A model generated the notes under the pieces. It ran no database searches. It saw only the letters and a list, made by a program, of their open reading frames with translations, and had not been told where the DNA came from. The translations under genes and the position numbers were made by a program. A DNA stretch of 64,000 nt from SAR324 cluster bacterium (GTDB lineage Bacteria; SAR324; NAC60-12): contig JACNJW010000049.1 in assembly GCA_014382365.1 (NCBI GenBank), forward strand, positions 32,543 to 96,542, read 5' to 3'. This document shows positions 8,656-17,859 of the stretch, one piece after another; within the stretch, counting starts at the first letter, position 1; each line of letters opens with the position of its first letter.

Positions 8656-10140
8656 TTAAATACTTTGGACTCCAACTACGTTTTGGCCTTTTAGTTCCTT
8701 TAATGTTACCCGCAGCAGTTGATTTCTTAAATCAGGACCGTTTAGATCTTCCAGCACCACACGTATATAATTATCCGTGTAGCCACTGATTGTACCGTCA
8801 GGTTTTCGTGCTTCCCAAAGCACGTTTCTAGTTTGAGCTAAAAACCGCTGATTAAAAGTGCGGCGCTTTTTGCTACTCAAAGAACGTAATATTTCACCGC
8901 GCCTCTGCTTAACTTGTGGATTTATTTGTGCTTCCATCCGGAATGCAGGAGTTCCTTCACGTGTAGAAAAAGGGAAAACATGAAAATAAGTTAGCGGCAA
9001 TTTGTTCAGTAAGTTTAGAGTACTTTCAAACTCAGCCTCGTTTTCTTCAGGAAACCCCACCATGACATCTGTACCGAGACACAGATCCGGAACGCTCTCG
9101 AAGGCTCTCCATATTTCATCGGCATATTCAGTAGCAGTATAACGGCGTTTCATTTGGCTGAGAATAATATCGGATCCAGATTGCAGAGGCAGGTGGAAAA
9201 ATGGCACCAGTTTATGTTGTGGATCAGACATGTATTGAAAAAGTATTTCCGGAACAGTAGTTGGTTCAATAGAGCTAATACGGATGCGGGACAGTCCGGG
9301 AAGAGTGTTGAGAAAATCAATCACATCTACAATAGAGCGTTTTCCTGTTTTATAAGTACCCACGTTAACACCTGTGATTACTATTTCCTGAACGCCCTCA
9401 TCAAGCAGCATCCGTGCTTCTTCCTGCAAATTTTGAAATTCACGGTAGCGGGAACGACCTCTTGCAAAGGGAATAATACAAAAAGAACACATGAAATCGC
9501 AACCATCCTGTATTTTTAAAGAAGCGCGTGTGTTTTGCTGTGACATAGAATCACAGATTTGTTGAGGTTCTGAGGCAGTGGAGTTGTCAGCCTGACCTAG
9601 CTTAAGAGCTTGATATTTTGTGCTTTTAGTAATGTATGCAGTACTGTGTGGAATTACCGGATTAGTAAAAGTGCTTTTGTTTATTTTTGGCCGCACAATT
9701 ATAGGCGACTTATGAGAATCAATTTGAGACAGATAATCTGTAATCTGCATTTTTTCAGCACTGCCTATGACCAGGTTAACTCCTTCAATAGCTGCAATTT
9801 CCTCTGGATTAATCTGCGCATAACAACCTACTACAGCAATTGCTGCAGCAGGATTCTTCCGGTGCAGTGTTCGAATTAACTGTCGGTTTTTTGCATCACT
9901 GGGCTCTGTAACGGTACAGGTATTTATCACACAGACTTCTGCCTGTGCTGTTTCTGCAACAACAGTATAACCCTGCTGTTCAAAACTACGAGAGAGGGTT
10001 TCAGTTTCAGACTGGTTTAAGCGGCAACCGATGGTATGGAAAGAGACACGTTTATTTGCTGGAGCGGCACTATAATCGAACTCGTTATTTTCAACAGTTA
10101 CCGAATCTGTACTACTAGCAGTCTCAGTCAGAAGTGACAT
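8656..10140 (-). CDS. mtaB: tRNA ct6A/t6A37 methylthiotransferase MtaB
   Basis: This radical-SAM enzyme adds a methylthio group to t6A at tRNA position 37. It shows the N-terminal UPF0004 cluster region (IGCRLNQSETE, NTCTVTEPSD, VVGCYAQINPEE), the radical-SAM CxxxCxxC in GCDFMCSFCIIPFARG, GVNVGTYK, and the C-terminal TRAM-like part. At 494 residues it is longer than typical MtaB (about 430-450), owing to about 30 extra N-terminal residues and a Ser/Thr-rich insertion of about 45 residues before the SAM motif. I chose the ATG at 10140; a TTG at 10152 overlaps the stop of the rrf2-type gene and is also possible. It is cotranscribed with that gene. Confidence 0.9.
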   Translation of the reverse strand: MSLLTETASSTDSVTVENNEFDYSAAPANKRVSFHTIGCRLNQSETETLSRSFEQQGYTVVAETAQAEVCVINTCTVTEPSDAKNRQLIRTLHRKNPAAAIAVVGCYAQINPEEIAAIEGVNLVIGSAEKMQITDYLSQIDSHKSPIIVRPKINKSTFTNPVIPHSTAYITKSTKYQALKLGQADNSTASEPQQICDSMSQQNTRASLKIQDGCDFMCSFCIIPFARGRSRYREFQNLQEEARMLLDEGVQEIVITGVNVGTYKTGKRSIVDVIDFLNTLPGLSRIRISSIEPTTVPEILFQYMSDPQHKLVPFFHLPLQSGSDIILSQMKRRYTATEYADEIWRAFESVPDLCLGTDVMVGFPEENEAEFESTLNLLNKLPLTYFHVFPFSTREGTPAFRMEAQINPQVKQRRGEILRSLSSKKRRTFNQRFLAQTRNVLWEARKPDGTISGYTDNYIRVVLEDLNGPDLRNQLLRVTLKELKGQNVVGVQSI

Positions 10141-10148
10141 TTGGCGGG

Positions 10149-10580
10149 TCAAATAGTTGGCTGAGGAATATCTTCTTGATAGTAATGCATGGTCTTGAGG
10201 AATGTGTCAATACTGATTGAGTTCAAAGTTGCAATGGCAATATCATCAATTTCTAGCATTATTTGTGAAAGTGCGATCCCGATTTCGGTATCGTCACCTT
10301 CTTCAGGAATAACCGGAGGTTGTCTGATATCTTCAAAAACCTCTGCAATATCCAGAAGAGTAGTTCGCTTTTTATTTCCGATAAAGCGATAACCACCACC
10401 AGCTCCACGCACTGAAGTGACTAAACGTGAGCGGACTAATGAGTGGAGTACTTTTACTAAATGGTGAACTGAGATTTCGTATTTGTTAGCAATTTCAGTC
10501 GCTGAAAGGTGACGCTCAGGACTGTTTGCTAACTCCAAAACTGCAAAAAGTGCAAAGCGTGTTGCTTTATTTAATTTCAT
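10149..10580 (-). CDS. Rrf2-family transcriptional regulator without cysteines
   Basis: The 143-residue protein starts MKLNKATRFALFAVLELA and has the winged-helix region SATEIANKYEISVHHLVKVLHSLVRSRLV followed by the wing GAGGGYRF, all typical of Rrf2 proteins. Many members (IscR, NsrR, RsrR) sense redox or NO through an Fe-S cluster held by three cysteines; this protein contains no cysteine, so it must sense something else or act as a cluster-free repressor. It lies between mtaB and a GNAT gene, near the divergent boxC promoter with its palindromic sites. A role in controlling the box genes is a guess from position. Confidence 0.85.
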   Translation of the reverse strand: MKLNKATRFALFAVLELANSPERHLSATEIANKYEISVHHLVKVLHSLVRSRLVTSVRGAGGGYRFIGNKKRTTLLDIAEVFEDIRQPPVIPEEGDDTEIGIALSQIMLEIDDIAIATLNSISIDTFLKTMHYYQEDIPQPTI

Positions 10581-10628
10581 AGTCTTTCAAGGATAATAAG
10601 TTTTCTGCAGTATTTATAGAATACGGTT

Positions 10629-11120
10629 TTAATTTGTAACATTTTTTTCGAGTTGAATAAATGGGCCACTCCGCATTCCCTGACTGCGAAAAAAAGACAT
10701 ATTCAGATTGTCGTTGCGTGCCAGCATAGTACGAACCTTGTCAATTCCTGCCTCTCTAAAGTGTTCACAGACACTTTCAAACAAACCGCTTCCTACACCC
10801 ATTTCACGTGCATCATTATGTACACCTAGAGCAAAAATCCAGCCGCAGGGTGGTGAACCAAATTCCCAGGCTCGAACTTCGCCTAGAATATATCCACAAA
10901 AACAAGAGTCGTTTTCTGCAACATGGAAAAAACCGTCGTAACTGTTGCCGTAACGTTCAAAGGCATCGCTCCAATAATCTTCCTTTTTTATCCCTGTATT
11001 TTGTGAGTCCAACTTTATTATTTCCGGAAGATCTGCAGCAATTGCATCGCGAATAATAAATTTGTGTTCCGGTGATATGGTCTCAGTCTGATGGATTATG
11101 TGTGGTTCTTTTTTACTCAT
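10629..11120 (-). CDS. GNAT family N-acetyltransferase
   Basis: This 163-residue protein is a stand-alone GNAT domain. An N-terminal extension of about 20 residues precedes FIIRDAIAADLPEIIKLD; the acetyl-CoA pyrophosphate loop is visible in the region FALGVHNDAREMGVGSGLFESV (R/Q-x-x-G-x-G/A type), followed by the C-terminal strand LARNDNLNMSFFRSQGM. The acceptor substrate is unknown. It is divergent from boxC with a 166-bp shared regulatory region and reads toward the Rrf2 gene, so it may form a unit with it. Confidence 0.8.
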   Translation of the reverse strand: MSKKEPHIIHQTETISPEHKFIIRDAIAADLPEIIKLDSQNTGIKKEDYWSDAFERYGNSYDGFFHVAENDSCFCGYILGEVRAWEFGSPPCGWIFALGVHNDAREMGVGSGLFESVCEHFREAGIDKVRTMLARNDNLNMSFFRSQGMRSGPFIQLEKNVTN

Positions 11121-11175
11121 ATCATGATCTTTCTAACTTGACTCTCTGTAACCTAAATTGTATCGTTGTATTCTG

Positions 11176-11199
11176 AAATAAGTAATTTAGTACTTATTT
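11176..11199. promoter_or_regulatory. Palindromic candidate operator between the GNAT gene and boxC
   Basis: Perfect 9-bp arms, AAATAAGTA and TACTTATTT, flank a 6-bp centre. The site lies midway in the divergent 166-bp region, a typical position for a dimeric regulator controlling both directions. A related site follows at 11230-11247. Confidence 0.55.
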
Positions 11200-11229
11200 T
11201 AAGCATAATATTGGAAGAGCCAAAAGTCA

Positions 11230-11247
11230 AAGTAATATTTGGTACTT
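11230..11247. promoter_or_regulatory. Second, weaker operator-like site before boxC
   Basis: AAGTA and TACTT arms recur with an 8-bp centre and share the AAGTAAT...TACTTA pattern of the site at 11176-11199. It ends 39 bp before the boxC ATG, about where a repressor would block the promoter. Confidence 0.4.
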
Positions 11248-11286
11248 AGTTAAGCTCTCAAATTAATCAGGAGGTAATTAATAATA

Positions 11287-12936
11287 ATGATTGAATTTAA
11301 CACAGACCCTGACCAGTATCAACACTGGTCTGTAGAATACAACAGTCCTATAGCAACTTTAAAGTTGAAAGTTAACGAAGATGGAGGTTTGCAGCCAGGA
11401 TACAAATTAAAACTCAATTCTTATGATTTAGGAGTTGATATAGAATTACATGATGCAGTTCAGCGGTTGCGTTTTGAGCATCCGGAAATTAAGACCGTAG
11501 TGCTGACTTCAGCCATGGAAAAAGTGTTTTGTGCCGGAGCAAATATTAAAATGCTTGGACTCTCTACTCATGCACATAAAGTGAATTTTTGCAAATTTAC
11601 AAACGAAACCAGAAATTCAATTGAGGACGCAAGCCGCTTTTCCGGACAAACATATATCACGGCCGTTAATGGCACTGCTGCAGGCGGTGGATATGAACTG
11701 GCTCTTGCCAGTGATTATATCATGCTGGTTGATGACAGTTCCAGTGCAGTATCATTGCCGGAAGTACCACTGTTAGCAGTATTACCTGGTACAGGAGGAT
11801 TGACTCGAGTTGTTGATAAACGCAAAGTACGTCGTGATCATGCAGACTTTTTTTGTACAGTTACTGAGGGAATGCGCGGCAAACGTGCAGTTGAGTGGAA
11901 CCTGATTGATGAACTTGTACCTCGTTCAAAATTTATAGATACAGTAACAGAACGTGCTTTAGAATTTGCAGAAAAATCTTCAAGGCCGGATGATGTGCAG
12001 GGTATCACTCTGACTCCGCTCAAGCGCAAAATTGAAGGTGATCGAATCAGCTATGAGCATCTTACTATCGAATTTGAACGCAGTTCTGGAATTGTAAACC
12101 TGACTCTGCATGCACCAGAAAGTGATTTGCCGGCAGAACCAGAAAGTATACTGGTTGCAGGTGCAGATTACTGGCCTTTGGCAATTGCTCGAGAACTCGA
12201 CGATGCTATCATGCATTTGTCCTTTAATGAACTTGAGTATGGTACATGGGTCATACGTACAAAAGGTAGCGCAGATTTAGTCGCAGCAGTTGATCAGACC
12301 TTAATTGCCCATCAGGATCACTGGCTGGTGCGGGAAATTATGCTGAACCTAAAACGTGTCTTTAAACGTCTTGATCTGGTAGCTCGTAGTCTGATTACTT
12401 TAATAGAACCCGGAAGTTGTTTTTGCGGTACTTTGTTGGAATTAGTTTTGGCGGCAGACAGAAGTTTTATGCTGGACGGCACATTTGAAGACAGCGAGAT
12501 GGATCCGGCTGTACTGAAGCCAACTGAAATGAATTTTGGTCCACTTCCCATGTGTAATGATTTAACACGTTTGCAAACGCGATTTTTGAATAATCCTGAC
12601 AAAGTAGAAAATGTGCGGTCAGAAATCTGTCAGGACCTGGACGCAGTTGCAGCTGATGAATTAGGCTTGGTGACGTTTATTCCGGATGATATTGATTGGG
12701 AAGATGAGGTGCGACTGGCTGTAGAAGAACGGGCCAGTTTTTCACCGGATGCTTTAACCGGAATGGAAGCATCGTTGCGTTTTGCCGGACCGGAAACATT
12801 GGAAACAAAAATCTTCGGCAGACTGACTGCATGGCAAAACTGGATTTTTCAAAGGCCAAATGCAGTAGGCGAAGAGGGTGCTTTACAGCTCTATGGAACT
12901 GGACAACAAGCCGATTTTGATAAAAAGCGCGTTTAA
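11287..12936 (+). CDS. boxC: 2,3-epoxybenzoyl-CoA dihydrolase (BoxC)
   Basis: BoxC opens the ring of 2,3-epoxybenzoyl-CoA to 3,4-dehydroadipyl-CoA semialdehyde and formate in the aerobic CoA-dependent benzoate pathway. The 549-residue length fits the family, which has an N-terminal crotonase-like half (VLTSAMEKVFCAGANIKMLG, VNGTAAGGGYELALASDYIMLVDD) and a second, divergent half. The ATG is preceded by a strong AGGAGG site ten bases upstream. It is the first gene of a + strand cluster with boxB, a benzoate-CoA ligase and a thiolase. Formate produced here could feed the formate-THF ligase elsewhere in the window. Confidence 0.93.
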   Translation: MIEFNTDPDQYQHWSVEYNSPIATLKLKVNEDGGLQPGYKLKLNSYDLGVDIELHDAVQRLRFEHPEIKTVVLTSAMEKVFCAGANIKMLGLSTHAHKVNFCKFTNETRNSIEDASRFSGQTYITAVNGTAAGGGYELALASDYIMLVDDSSSAVSLPEVPLLAVLPGTGGLTRVVDKRKVRRDHADFFCTVTEGMRGKRAVEWNLIDELVPRSKFIDTVTERALEFAEKSSRPDDVQGITLTPLKRKIEGDRISYEHLTIEFERSSGIVNLTLHAPESDLPAEPESILVAGADYWPLAIARELDDAIMHLSFNELEYGTWVIRTKGSADLVAAVDQTLIAHQDHWLVREIMLNLKRVFKRLDLVARSLITLIEPGSCFCGTLLELVLAADRSFMLDGTFEDSEMDPAVLKPTEMNFGPLPMCNDLTRLQTRFLNNPDKVENVRSEICQDLDAVAADELGLVTFIPDDIDWEDEVRLAVEERASFSPDALTGMEASLRFAGPETLETKIFGRLTAWQNWIFQRPNAVGEEGALQLYGTGQQADFDKKRV

Positions 12937-13066
12937 TTATTTTGTTTTTAAAATAGGGATCAGAGACGATACAGAATTGTTTGAGCAAACTAAGTCAATT
13001 CTATAGTATCAACTCCCTCAATTTAGATTTTAATCAATACATTTAAGAAGATTAGCAAAGGTTTTA

Positions 13067-14482
13067 ATGAAAATTAATTATAATGAAAAAATACCCAACA
13101 ATGTAGACCTCAGCAGTGACCGTCGCTTACAGCGTGCTTTGGAACGTTGGCAACCGGAGTTTTTAAACTGGTGGGACGAACTGGGACCTGAAAATAGTAT
13201 GGAACTTGAGGTGTACCTACGCACTGCAATCAGTGTTGAAAAAGAGGGTTGGGCACATTTTGATTATGTGAAAATGCCAGATTATCGTTGGGGTATTTTT
13301 CTAACTCCTTCAGATTCAGACAGCAAAATCAATTTTGGTATTCATAAAGGACAACCAGTCTGGCAGGAAGTTCCGGGAGAGTACCGTTCAGAGTTGCGCC
13401 GTTTGATTGTAACACAGGGTGACACTGAACCTGCTTCAGTTGAACAGCAAAGATATTTAGGCAATACCTGCCCTTCACTTTATGATTTACGCAACCTGTT
13501 TCAGGTCAACGTTGAGGAAGGTCGTCATTTGTGGGCCATGGTTTATTTGCTGCAGGCTTATTTTGGTAGGGATGGTAGAGAAGAAGCAGAAGCCATGCTG
13601 GAGAGACATTCAGGTGATCCGGATAAACCCAGAATTCTGGAAGCATTCAATGAAGAGACTCCGGACTGGCTTTCATTTTTTATGTTTACATATTTCACGG
13701 ATCGAGATGGAAAATTCCAATTGGGTTCACTGGCAGAATCCGGATTTGATCCCCTTGCCCGTTCGTGCCGTTTTATGCTGACAGAAGAGGCACATCACAT
13801 GTTTGTGGGAGAAACCGGTGTGGGAAGAGTTGTACAGCGAGCCTGTGATTTAATGAATGACTACAATACTGATGATATTCGGCAGTATGGAGGTATTGAT
13901 TTGCCGACAATTCAAAAATACCTGAATTTTCATTTTAGTGTTTCAACAGATTTATTTGGCCAGGAACTCTCTACAAATGCGGCAACTTATTATAATACCG
14001 GAATCAAAGGTCGATTCGGAGAAACAAAAATTGATGATGATCATTTGCTGCATGATTCAAATTATTCAATTCTGGAATTGTGTGGAGATAAGATTGTCAG
14101 TACCGATGTTCCTGCTTTGAATGCAGTCAATGAACGCTTGCGGGATGATTACATTGTAGACTGCGATTTAGGAGTACGGCGTTGGAACAAAATAATTGAA
14201 ACTGCCGGAATTGATTTTCGCCTCAAACTGCCTCATCGTGCGTTTCACCGTGGAATTGGGCAATTTTCCGAAATACAAACTGATCTTGAAGGCAAAATCA
14301 TCTCTCAGGCAGAATGGGATCAACGTCAGCAGGATTGGCTTCCAACTCAGGAAGATCAGGCCTTTGTACAGTCTTTAATGCAACAGGTTTTGGAACCAGG
14401 GAAAATTGCGGGCTGGATCGCTCCGCCAAAAGGTAAAATCAACCGCCAGGATTTTGAGTTTGAGTTTGTACGCTTCAACTGA
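13067..14482 (+). CDS. boxB: Benzoyl-CoA 2,3-epoxidase, oxygenase subunit (BoxB)
   Basis: BoxB is the diiron oxygenase that inserts one oxygen atom into benzoyl-CoA, forming the 2,3-epoxide. The 471-residue length is as expected. It begins KINYNEKIPNNVDLSSDRRLQRALERW and carries acidic and histidine residues for iron binding, including the LTEEAHHMFVGETGVGR segment, plus the conserved GWAHFDYVKMPDYRWG. It follows boxC after 130 bp and is followed by the ligase gene after about 110 bp. The reductase partner BoxA is not encoded in the window, so electrons must come from a protein encoded elsewhere. Confidence 0.95.
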   Translation: MKINYNEKIPNNVDLSSDRRLQRALERWQPEFLNWWDELGPENSMELEVYLRTAISVEKEGWAHFDYVKMPDYRWGIFLTPSDSDSKINFGIHKGQPVWQEVPGEYRSELRRLIVTQGDTEPASVEQQRYLGNTCPSLYDLRNLFQVNVEEGRHLWAMVYLLQAYFGRDGREEAEAMLERHSGDPDKPRILEAFNEETPDWLSFFMFTYFTDRDGKFQLGSLAESGFDPLARSCRFMLTEEAHHMFVGETGVGRVVQRACDLMNDYNTDDIRQYGGIDLPTIQKYLNFHFSVSTDLFGQELSTNAATYYNTGIKGRFGETKIDDDHLLHDSNYSILELCGDKIVSTDVPALNAVNERLRDDYIVDCDLGVRRWNKIIETAGIDFRLKLPHRAFHRGIGQFSEIQTDLEGKIISQAEWDQRQQDWLPTQEDQAFVQSLMQQVLEPGKIAGWIAPPKGKINRQDFEFEFVRFN

Positions 14483-14592
14483 TTTCGCGGAAAATTTGAC
14501 ACAGTTAGTTTTAGAAGCACGGATTTAAACTTTTAGAGAAATAATCCGTGCCAAGCTGTGAAGACAATGGAACTTTAAAACCAGGGAAAAAC

Positions 14593-16191
14593 ATGCAAAA
14601 AAACACCGTTAGCATTGATACTTCTGTCAGTCCGGCAAAAATAGAATATTCAGCAGTTTTTAATGTTGCCGTACCGTTTATCGATCGCCACCTTGATGAA
14701 GGCCGCAAAGATAAAGTCATCATCCGCACAACAGGTGGAGAAGAAGTGACTTTTGGAGAATTGGCTGAGAGAGTAAACCAGTCAGGAAATGTATTAATAA
14801 AATTAGGTTTGCATTCAGGTGACCGGCTTTTAATGATGGTCAAGGATTCACCGGAATTTTTCTATCTGTTTTGGGGTGCGATTAAGGCGGGAATTGTGCC
14901 TGTTCCTTTGAATACACTTTTGCGTGCCAAAGATTATGCTTTCATGATTGAAGATTCCGGAGCAGCAGCTGTGATCTACTCACCGGAATTTCAAGGTGAA
15001 GTTGAACCAGCCCTGGAACAACTGACAACAAAACCGGAAATAGTTTTACTGACTGAAGGCGAATCCGGATGTTTTCTGGAAAAAATGAATTCTGCAGATT
15101 CTAATCTTGAAGCTGCTCCAGCGTCCGCTACAGATGATTGTTTTTGGCTTTATTCATCAGGAACCACAGGACGACCAAAGGGTGCGGTGCACAGTCACCG
15201 TGATATGATTTTTACCAGTCAGCATTACGGCAATGATACTCTAGGTGTACGTGAAAATGATCTATGTTTTTCTGCAGCAAAGTTGTTTTTTGCTTATGGT
15301 CTGGGGAACGGTATGACCTTTCCGTTGTGGGCAGGAGCAAGTTGCGTTTTATTTCCTGCCCGCCCCACACCAGAAACTACTTTTGAGGTGATTGAGAGAT
15401 TTAAACCGACTCTTTATTTTGGTGTGCCAACACTTTATGCTGCTCAGTTACAGGCACTTGAATCTGCGGAGAGTGAAAGCAGCACTCCGGATTTTTCTTC
15501 ACTACGGATGTCTGTTTCTGCAGGCGAGGCCTTACCGGCAGATATTTTCAGGCGCTGGAAAGAACAGAGTGGAACGGTAATTTTAGACGGCATAGGTTCA
15601 ACTGAAGCCCTGCATATTTTTATTTCAAATCGTGCGGATGATATCAAAGCCGGAAGCAGTGGGCGCATGGTTCCTGGATATGCCGCAAAAATTGTGGATG
15701 AACAAGGTAATGAAGTTAGCAAAGGTGAGGAAGGACGGTTGCTGATTCAGGGTGATTCAAGTTGTAAATATTATTGGAATAATCCGGAAAAAACTGCAGC
15801 CACTATTGTAGACGGCTGGCTCAATACCGGAGACACCTATCATCAGGATGAGGAAGGCTATTATGTATATGGAGGTCGTAGCGACGACATGATGAAAGTC
15901 GGCGGAATTTGGTGTTCGCCTTTTGAAATTGAGGCCAAATTGGTGGAACATCCAAAAGTACTGGAAGCTGCGGTTGTTGGAAGGGAGGATGATTCAGGTT
16001 TAATCAAACCTGAGGCACATGTGGTTCTTAAAGCTGCAGCAGATGCAACAGATGAAACTTCTGTAGAATTGCTTCAGCATTGTAAAAAAGGACTGGCACC
16101 TTACAAATATCCGCGCTGGTTCCAGTTTCCAGCAGAGTTGCCGAAAACCGCAACCGGTAAAATACAGCGTTTTAAACTACGTTCAAAATAA
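14593..16191 (+). CDS. Benzoate-CoA ligase family protein
   Basis: This adenylate-forming enzyme would activate benzoate to benzoyl-CoA, the entry step for BoxBC. The P-loop-like core YSSGTTGRPKGAVHSH, the GSTEALHIFISN segment, the hinge region YVYGGRSDDMMKVGGIW and the C-terminal catalytic lysine in PKTATGKIQRF are all visible. I chose the ATG at 14593 (532 aa) because it has an AGGGA ribosome site seven bases upstream and gives the usual length; an in-frame GTG at 14548 would add 15 residues of unlikely sequence. Position in the box cluster supports benzoate as substrate, although other aromatic acids are possible. Confidence 0.9.
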   Translation: MQKNTVSIDTSVSPAKIEYSAVFNVAVPFIDRHLDEGRKDKVIIRTTGGEEVTFGELAERVNQSGNVLIKLGLHSGDRLLMMVKDSPEFFYLFWGAIKAGIVPVPLNTLLRAKDYAFMIEDSGAAAVIYSPEFQGEVEPALEQLTTKPEIVLLTEGESGCFLEKMNSADSNLEAAPASATDDCFWLYSSGTTGRPKGAVHSHRDMIFTSQHYGNDTLGVRENDLCFSAAKLFFAYGLGNGMTFPLWAGASCVLFPARPTPETTFEVIERFKPTLYFGVPTLYAAQLQALESAESESSTPDFSSLRMSVSAGEALPADIFRRWKEQSGTVILDGIGSTEALHIFISNRADDIKAGSSGRMVPGYAAKIVDEQGNEVSKGEEGRLLIQGDSSCKYYWNNPEKTAATIVDGWLNTGDTYHQDEEGYYVYGGRSDDMMKVGGIWCSPFEIEAKLVEHPKVLEAAVVGREDDSGLIKPEAHVVLKAAADATDETSVELLQHCKKGLAPYKYPRWFQFPAELPKTATGKIQRFKLRSK

Positions 16192-16221
16192 AATATAACA
16201 GACCTAACCAAAAGGAATAAG

Positions 16222-17412
16222 ATGTTAAACAATGCCTTCATACCTTACCGTGGCTATTACAGTTCTCCATTTGCACGCTGGCAGGGTAGTTTTGCCAATG
16301 AAAATGCGATCAAATTGGGAGCAGAAACCTCTAAACGCTGGTTTGAGCAAAAAAAATGGGATCCCAATATCATTGATTATTTGTTTCTGGGATCAACGGT
16401 GCATCAAAAACACGGCTTTTACGGAGGTCCCTGGGCTTCAGCTATGATGGGTGCAGAAAACATTCCTGGAGTTATCATCAGCCAAGCCTGTTCAACTTCC
16501 ACAATTTCTGTTTATCAGGCAGCAATTGGCGTGGAAACAGGAATGTATGAAACTGCCTATTGTTTGATGACCGACCGTTGTTCCAATGGTCCTCACAGTC
16601 TCTGGCCTAATCCGGGCGGACCTGGTGGACAGGTAGTTTCTGAAGATTGGGTGATGGATAATTTCAACAAGGATCCCTGGGCCGGTGGTGCAATGATTCA
16701 AACTGCAGAAAATGTGGCTGGAGTGGCAGGCTTGACACGTGAGCAGTGTGATTCAATCACCTTGAGGCGTTATGCACAATATCAGGATGCACTTGCGGAT
16801 GATCGTGCTTTCCAGAAACGCTACATGTTTCCGGTGGAATTGAAAATTTCCAGAAAGAAAACTATTACTGTTGATGCCGACGAAGGTATTACAGAAACCA
16901 CTGCAGAAGGTCTGGAAAAACTTCGACCTGTGATGCCGGACGGTGTTCACACTTTTGGCTCACAAACTCATCCTGCTGACGGTCAAAGCGCAATCACTGT
17001 GACCACAAGAGAAAAGGCCGATGAACTGAGTGAAGATACCAATATCAGCATTCAGGTTTTGTCTTACGGTTATGCCCGTACAAAAAAAGCACATATGGCG
17101 ATGGCCGTTGCTCCTGCATCACAAATGGCACTCAACGGAGCAAATATCAAGGCCGGAGATTTGACTGCCGTCAAAACACACAATCCTTTTGCTTCCAACG
17201 ATTTGTACCTGGCACAGGAGCTTGGTCTGGACGTTGATTCCATGAATAATTATGGTAGTTCCTTAATTTATGGACATCCACAGGGGCCAACTGTTGGACG
17301 TTTGCTGATGGAAGGTATTGAAGAACTGGTAATAAAAGGCGGCGGAAATTTACTGGTTGCCGGTTGTGCCGCTGGAGACACTGCTGCAGCAATTGTTTTG
17401 AAAGTCAGTTAA
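16222..17412 (+). CDS. Thiolase-family protein with atypical active-site motifs
   Basis: The 396-residue length and overall layout match thiolases, and the place after the box genes suggests it cleaves 3-oxoadipyl-CoA at the end of benzoate degradation. The nucleophilic cysteine would be Cys90 in SQACSTST, the GHP histidine is His352 and the second cysteine is Cys382 in AGCAAGD. These motifs deviate from the usual thiolase patterns GHPIGASG (here GHPQGPTV) and CxGGGxG. The ATG follows an AAGGAA site 30 bp after the ligase stop, so it is cotranscribed. A claisen-type condensing role or a different chain-length preference is possible. Confidence 0.8.
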   Translation: MLNNAFIPYRGYYSSPFARWQGSFANENAIKLGAETSKRWFEQKKWDPNIIDYLFLGSTVHQKHGFYGGPWASAMMGAENIPGVIISQACSTSTISVYQAAIGVETGMYETAYCLMTDRCSNGPHSLWPNPGGPGGQVVSEDWVMDNFNKDPWAGGAMIQTAENVAGVAGLTREQCDSITLRRYAQYQDALADDRAFQKRYMFPVELKISRKKTITVDADEGITETTAEGLEKLRPVMPDGVHTFGSQTHPADGQSAITVTTREKADELSEDTNISIQVLSYGYARTKKAHMAMAVAPASQMALNGANIKAGDLTAVKTHNPFASNDLYLAQELGLDVDSMNNYGSSLIYGHPQGPTVGRLLMEGIEELVIKGGGNLLVAGCAAGDTAAAIVLKVS

Positions 17413-17429
17413 ATTAAATTGTTTTTACG

Positions 17430-17459
17430 AATGAACGACTTTTTATGTTGTTCATTTTT
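17430..17459 (+). terminator. Terminator-like hairpin after the box cluster
   Basis: Ten-bp arms (AATGAACGAC and GTTGTTCATT, one G-U pair) enclose a 7-nt T-rich loop, 18 bp after the thiolase stop, and run into TTT. The stem is AT-rich, so strength is uncertain. Confidence 0.5.
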
Positions 17460-17476
17460 CATCCCTTCTCAATTCT

Positions 17477-17516
17477 AATTCCGGGTAATGTGTGGCGCAG
17501 CACAAGCCCCGGAATT
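17477..17516. repeat. GC-rich imperfect palindrome
   Basis: AATTCCGGG and CCCGGAATT are perfect 9-bp arms around a 22-nt centre that itself contains TGTG and CACA, so a nested hairpin can form. The rest of 17413-17859 holds no gene I recognise. Confidence 0.5.
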
Positions 17517-17859
17517 GATTTGTGTTTTCAAAATCTCTACTCATTTCCATATTTTTCATGCTGAGGCAAAACATTGCTGCGGTATGAAAATGCGTCTTGT
17601 CAAATAAAGAATCTTCATCACTTTAGTTAGCTACAAGACACAATCTTACCAAGAAGTGTATTGTTTGAATGATGAATTGAAATTCCATTTGAAGAACAGT
17701 AGAATAACGCATATAGAGATAACTCAATGCAGATGCTTGATTATACGGTAATTATCAACTTATCAGGGAAAGTTGCCTGAATAAACTCTATGTGGGGCAT
17801 TGTGCCTGAATTGCCAGATAATAGTAACTAATCAGGTCATTTTGCCGCTCATCTCGGCA

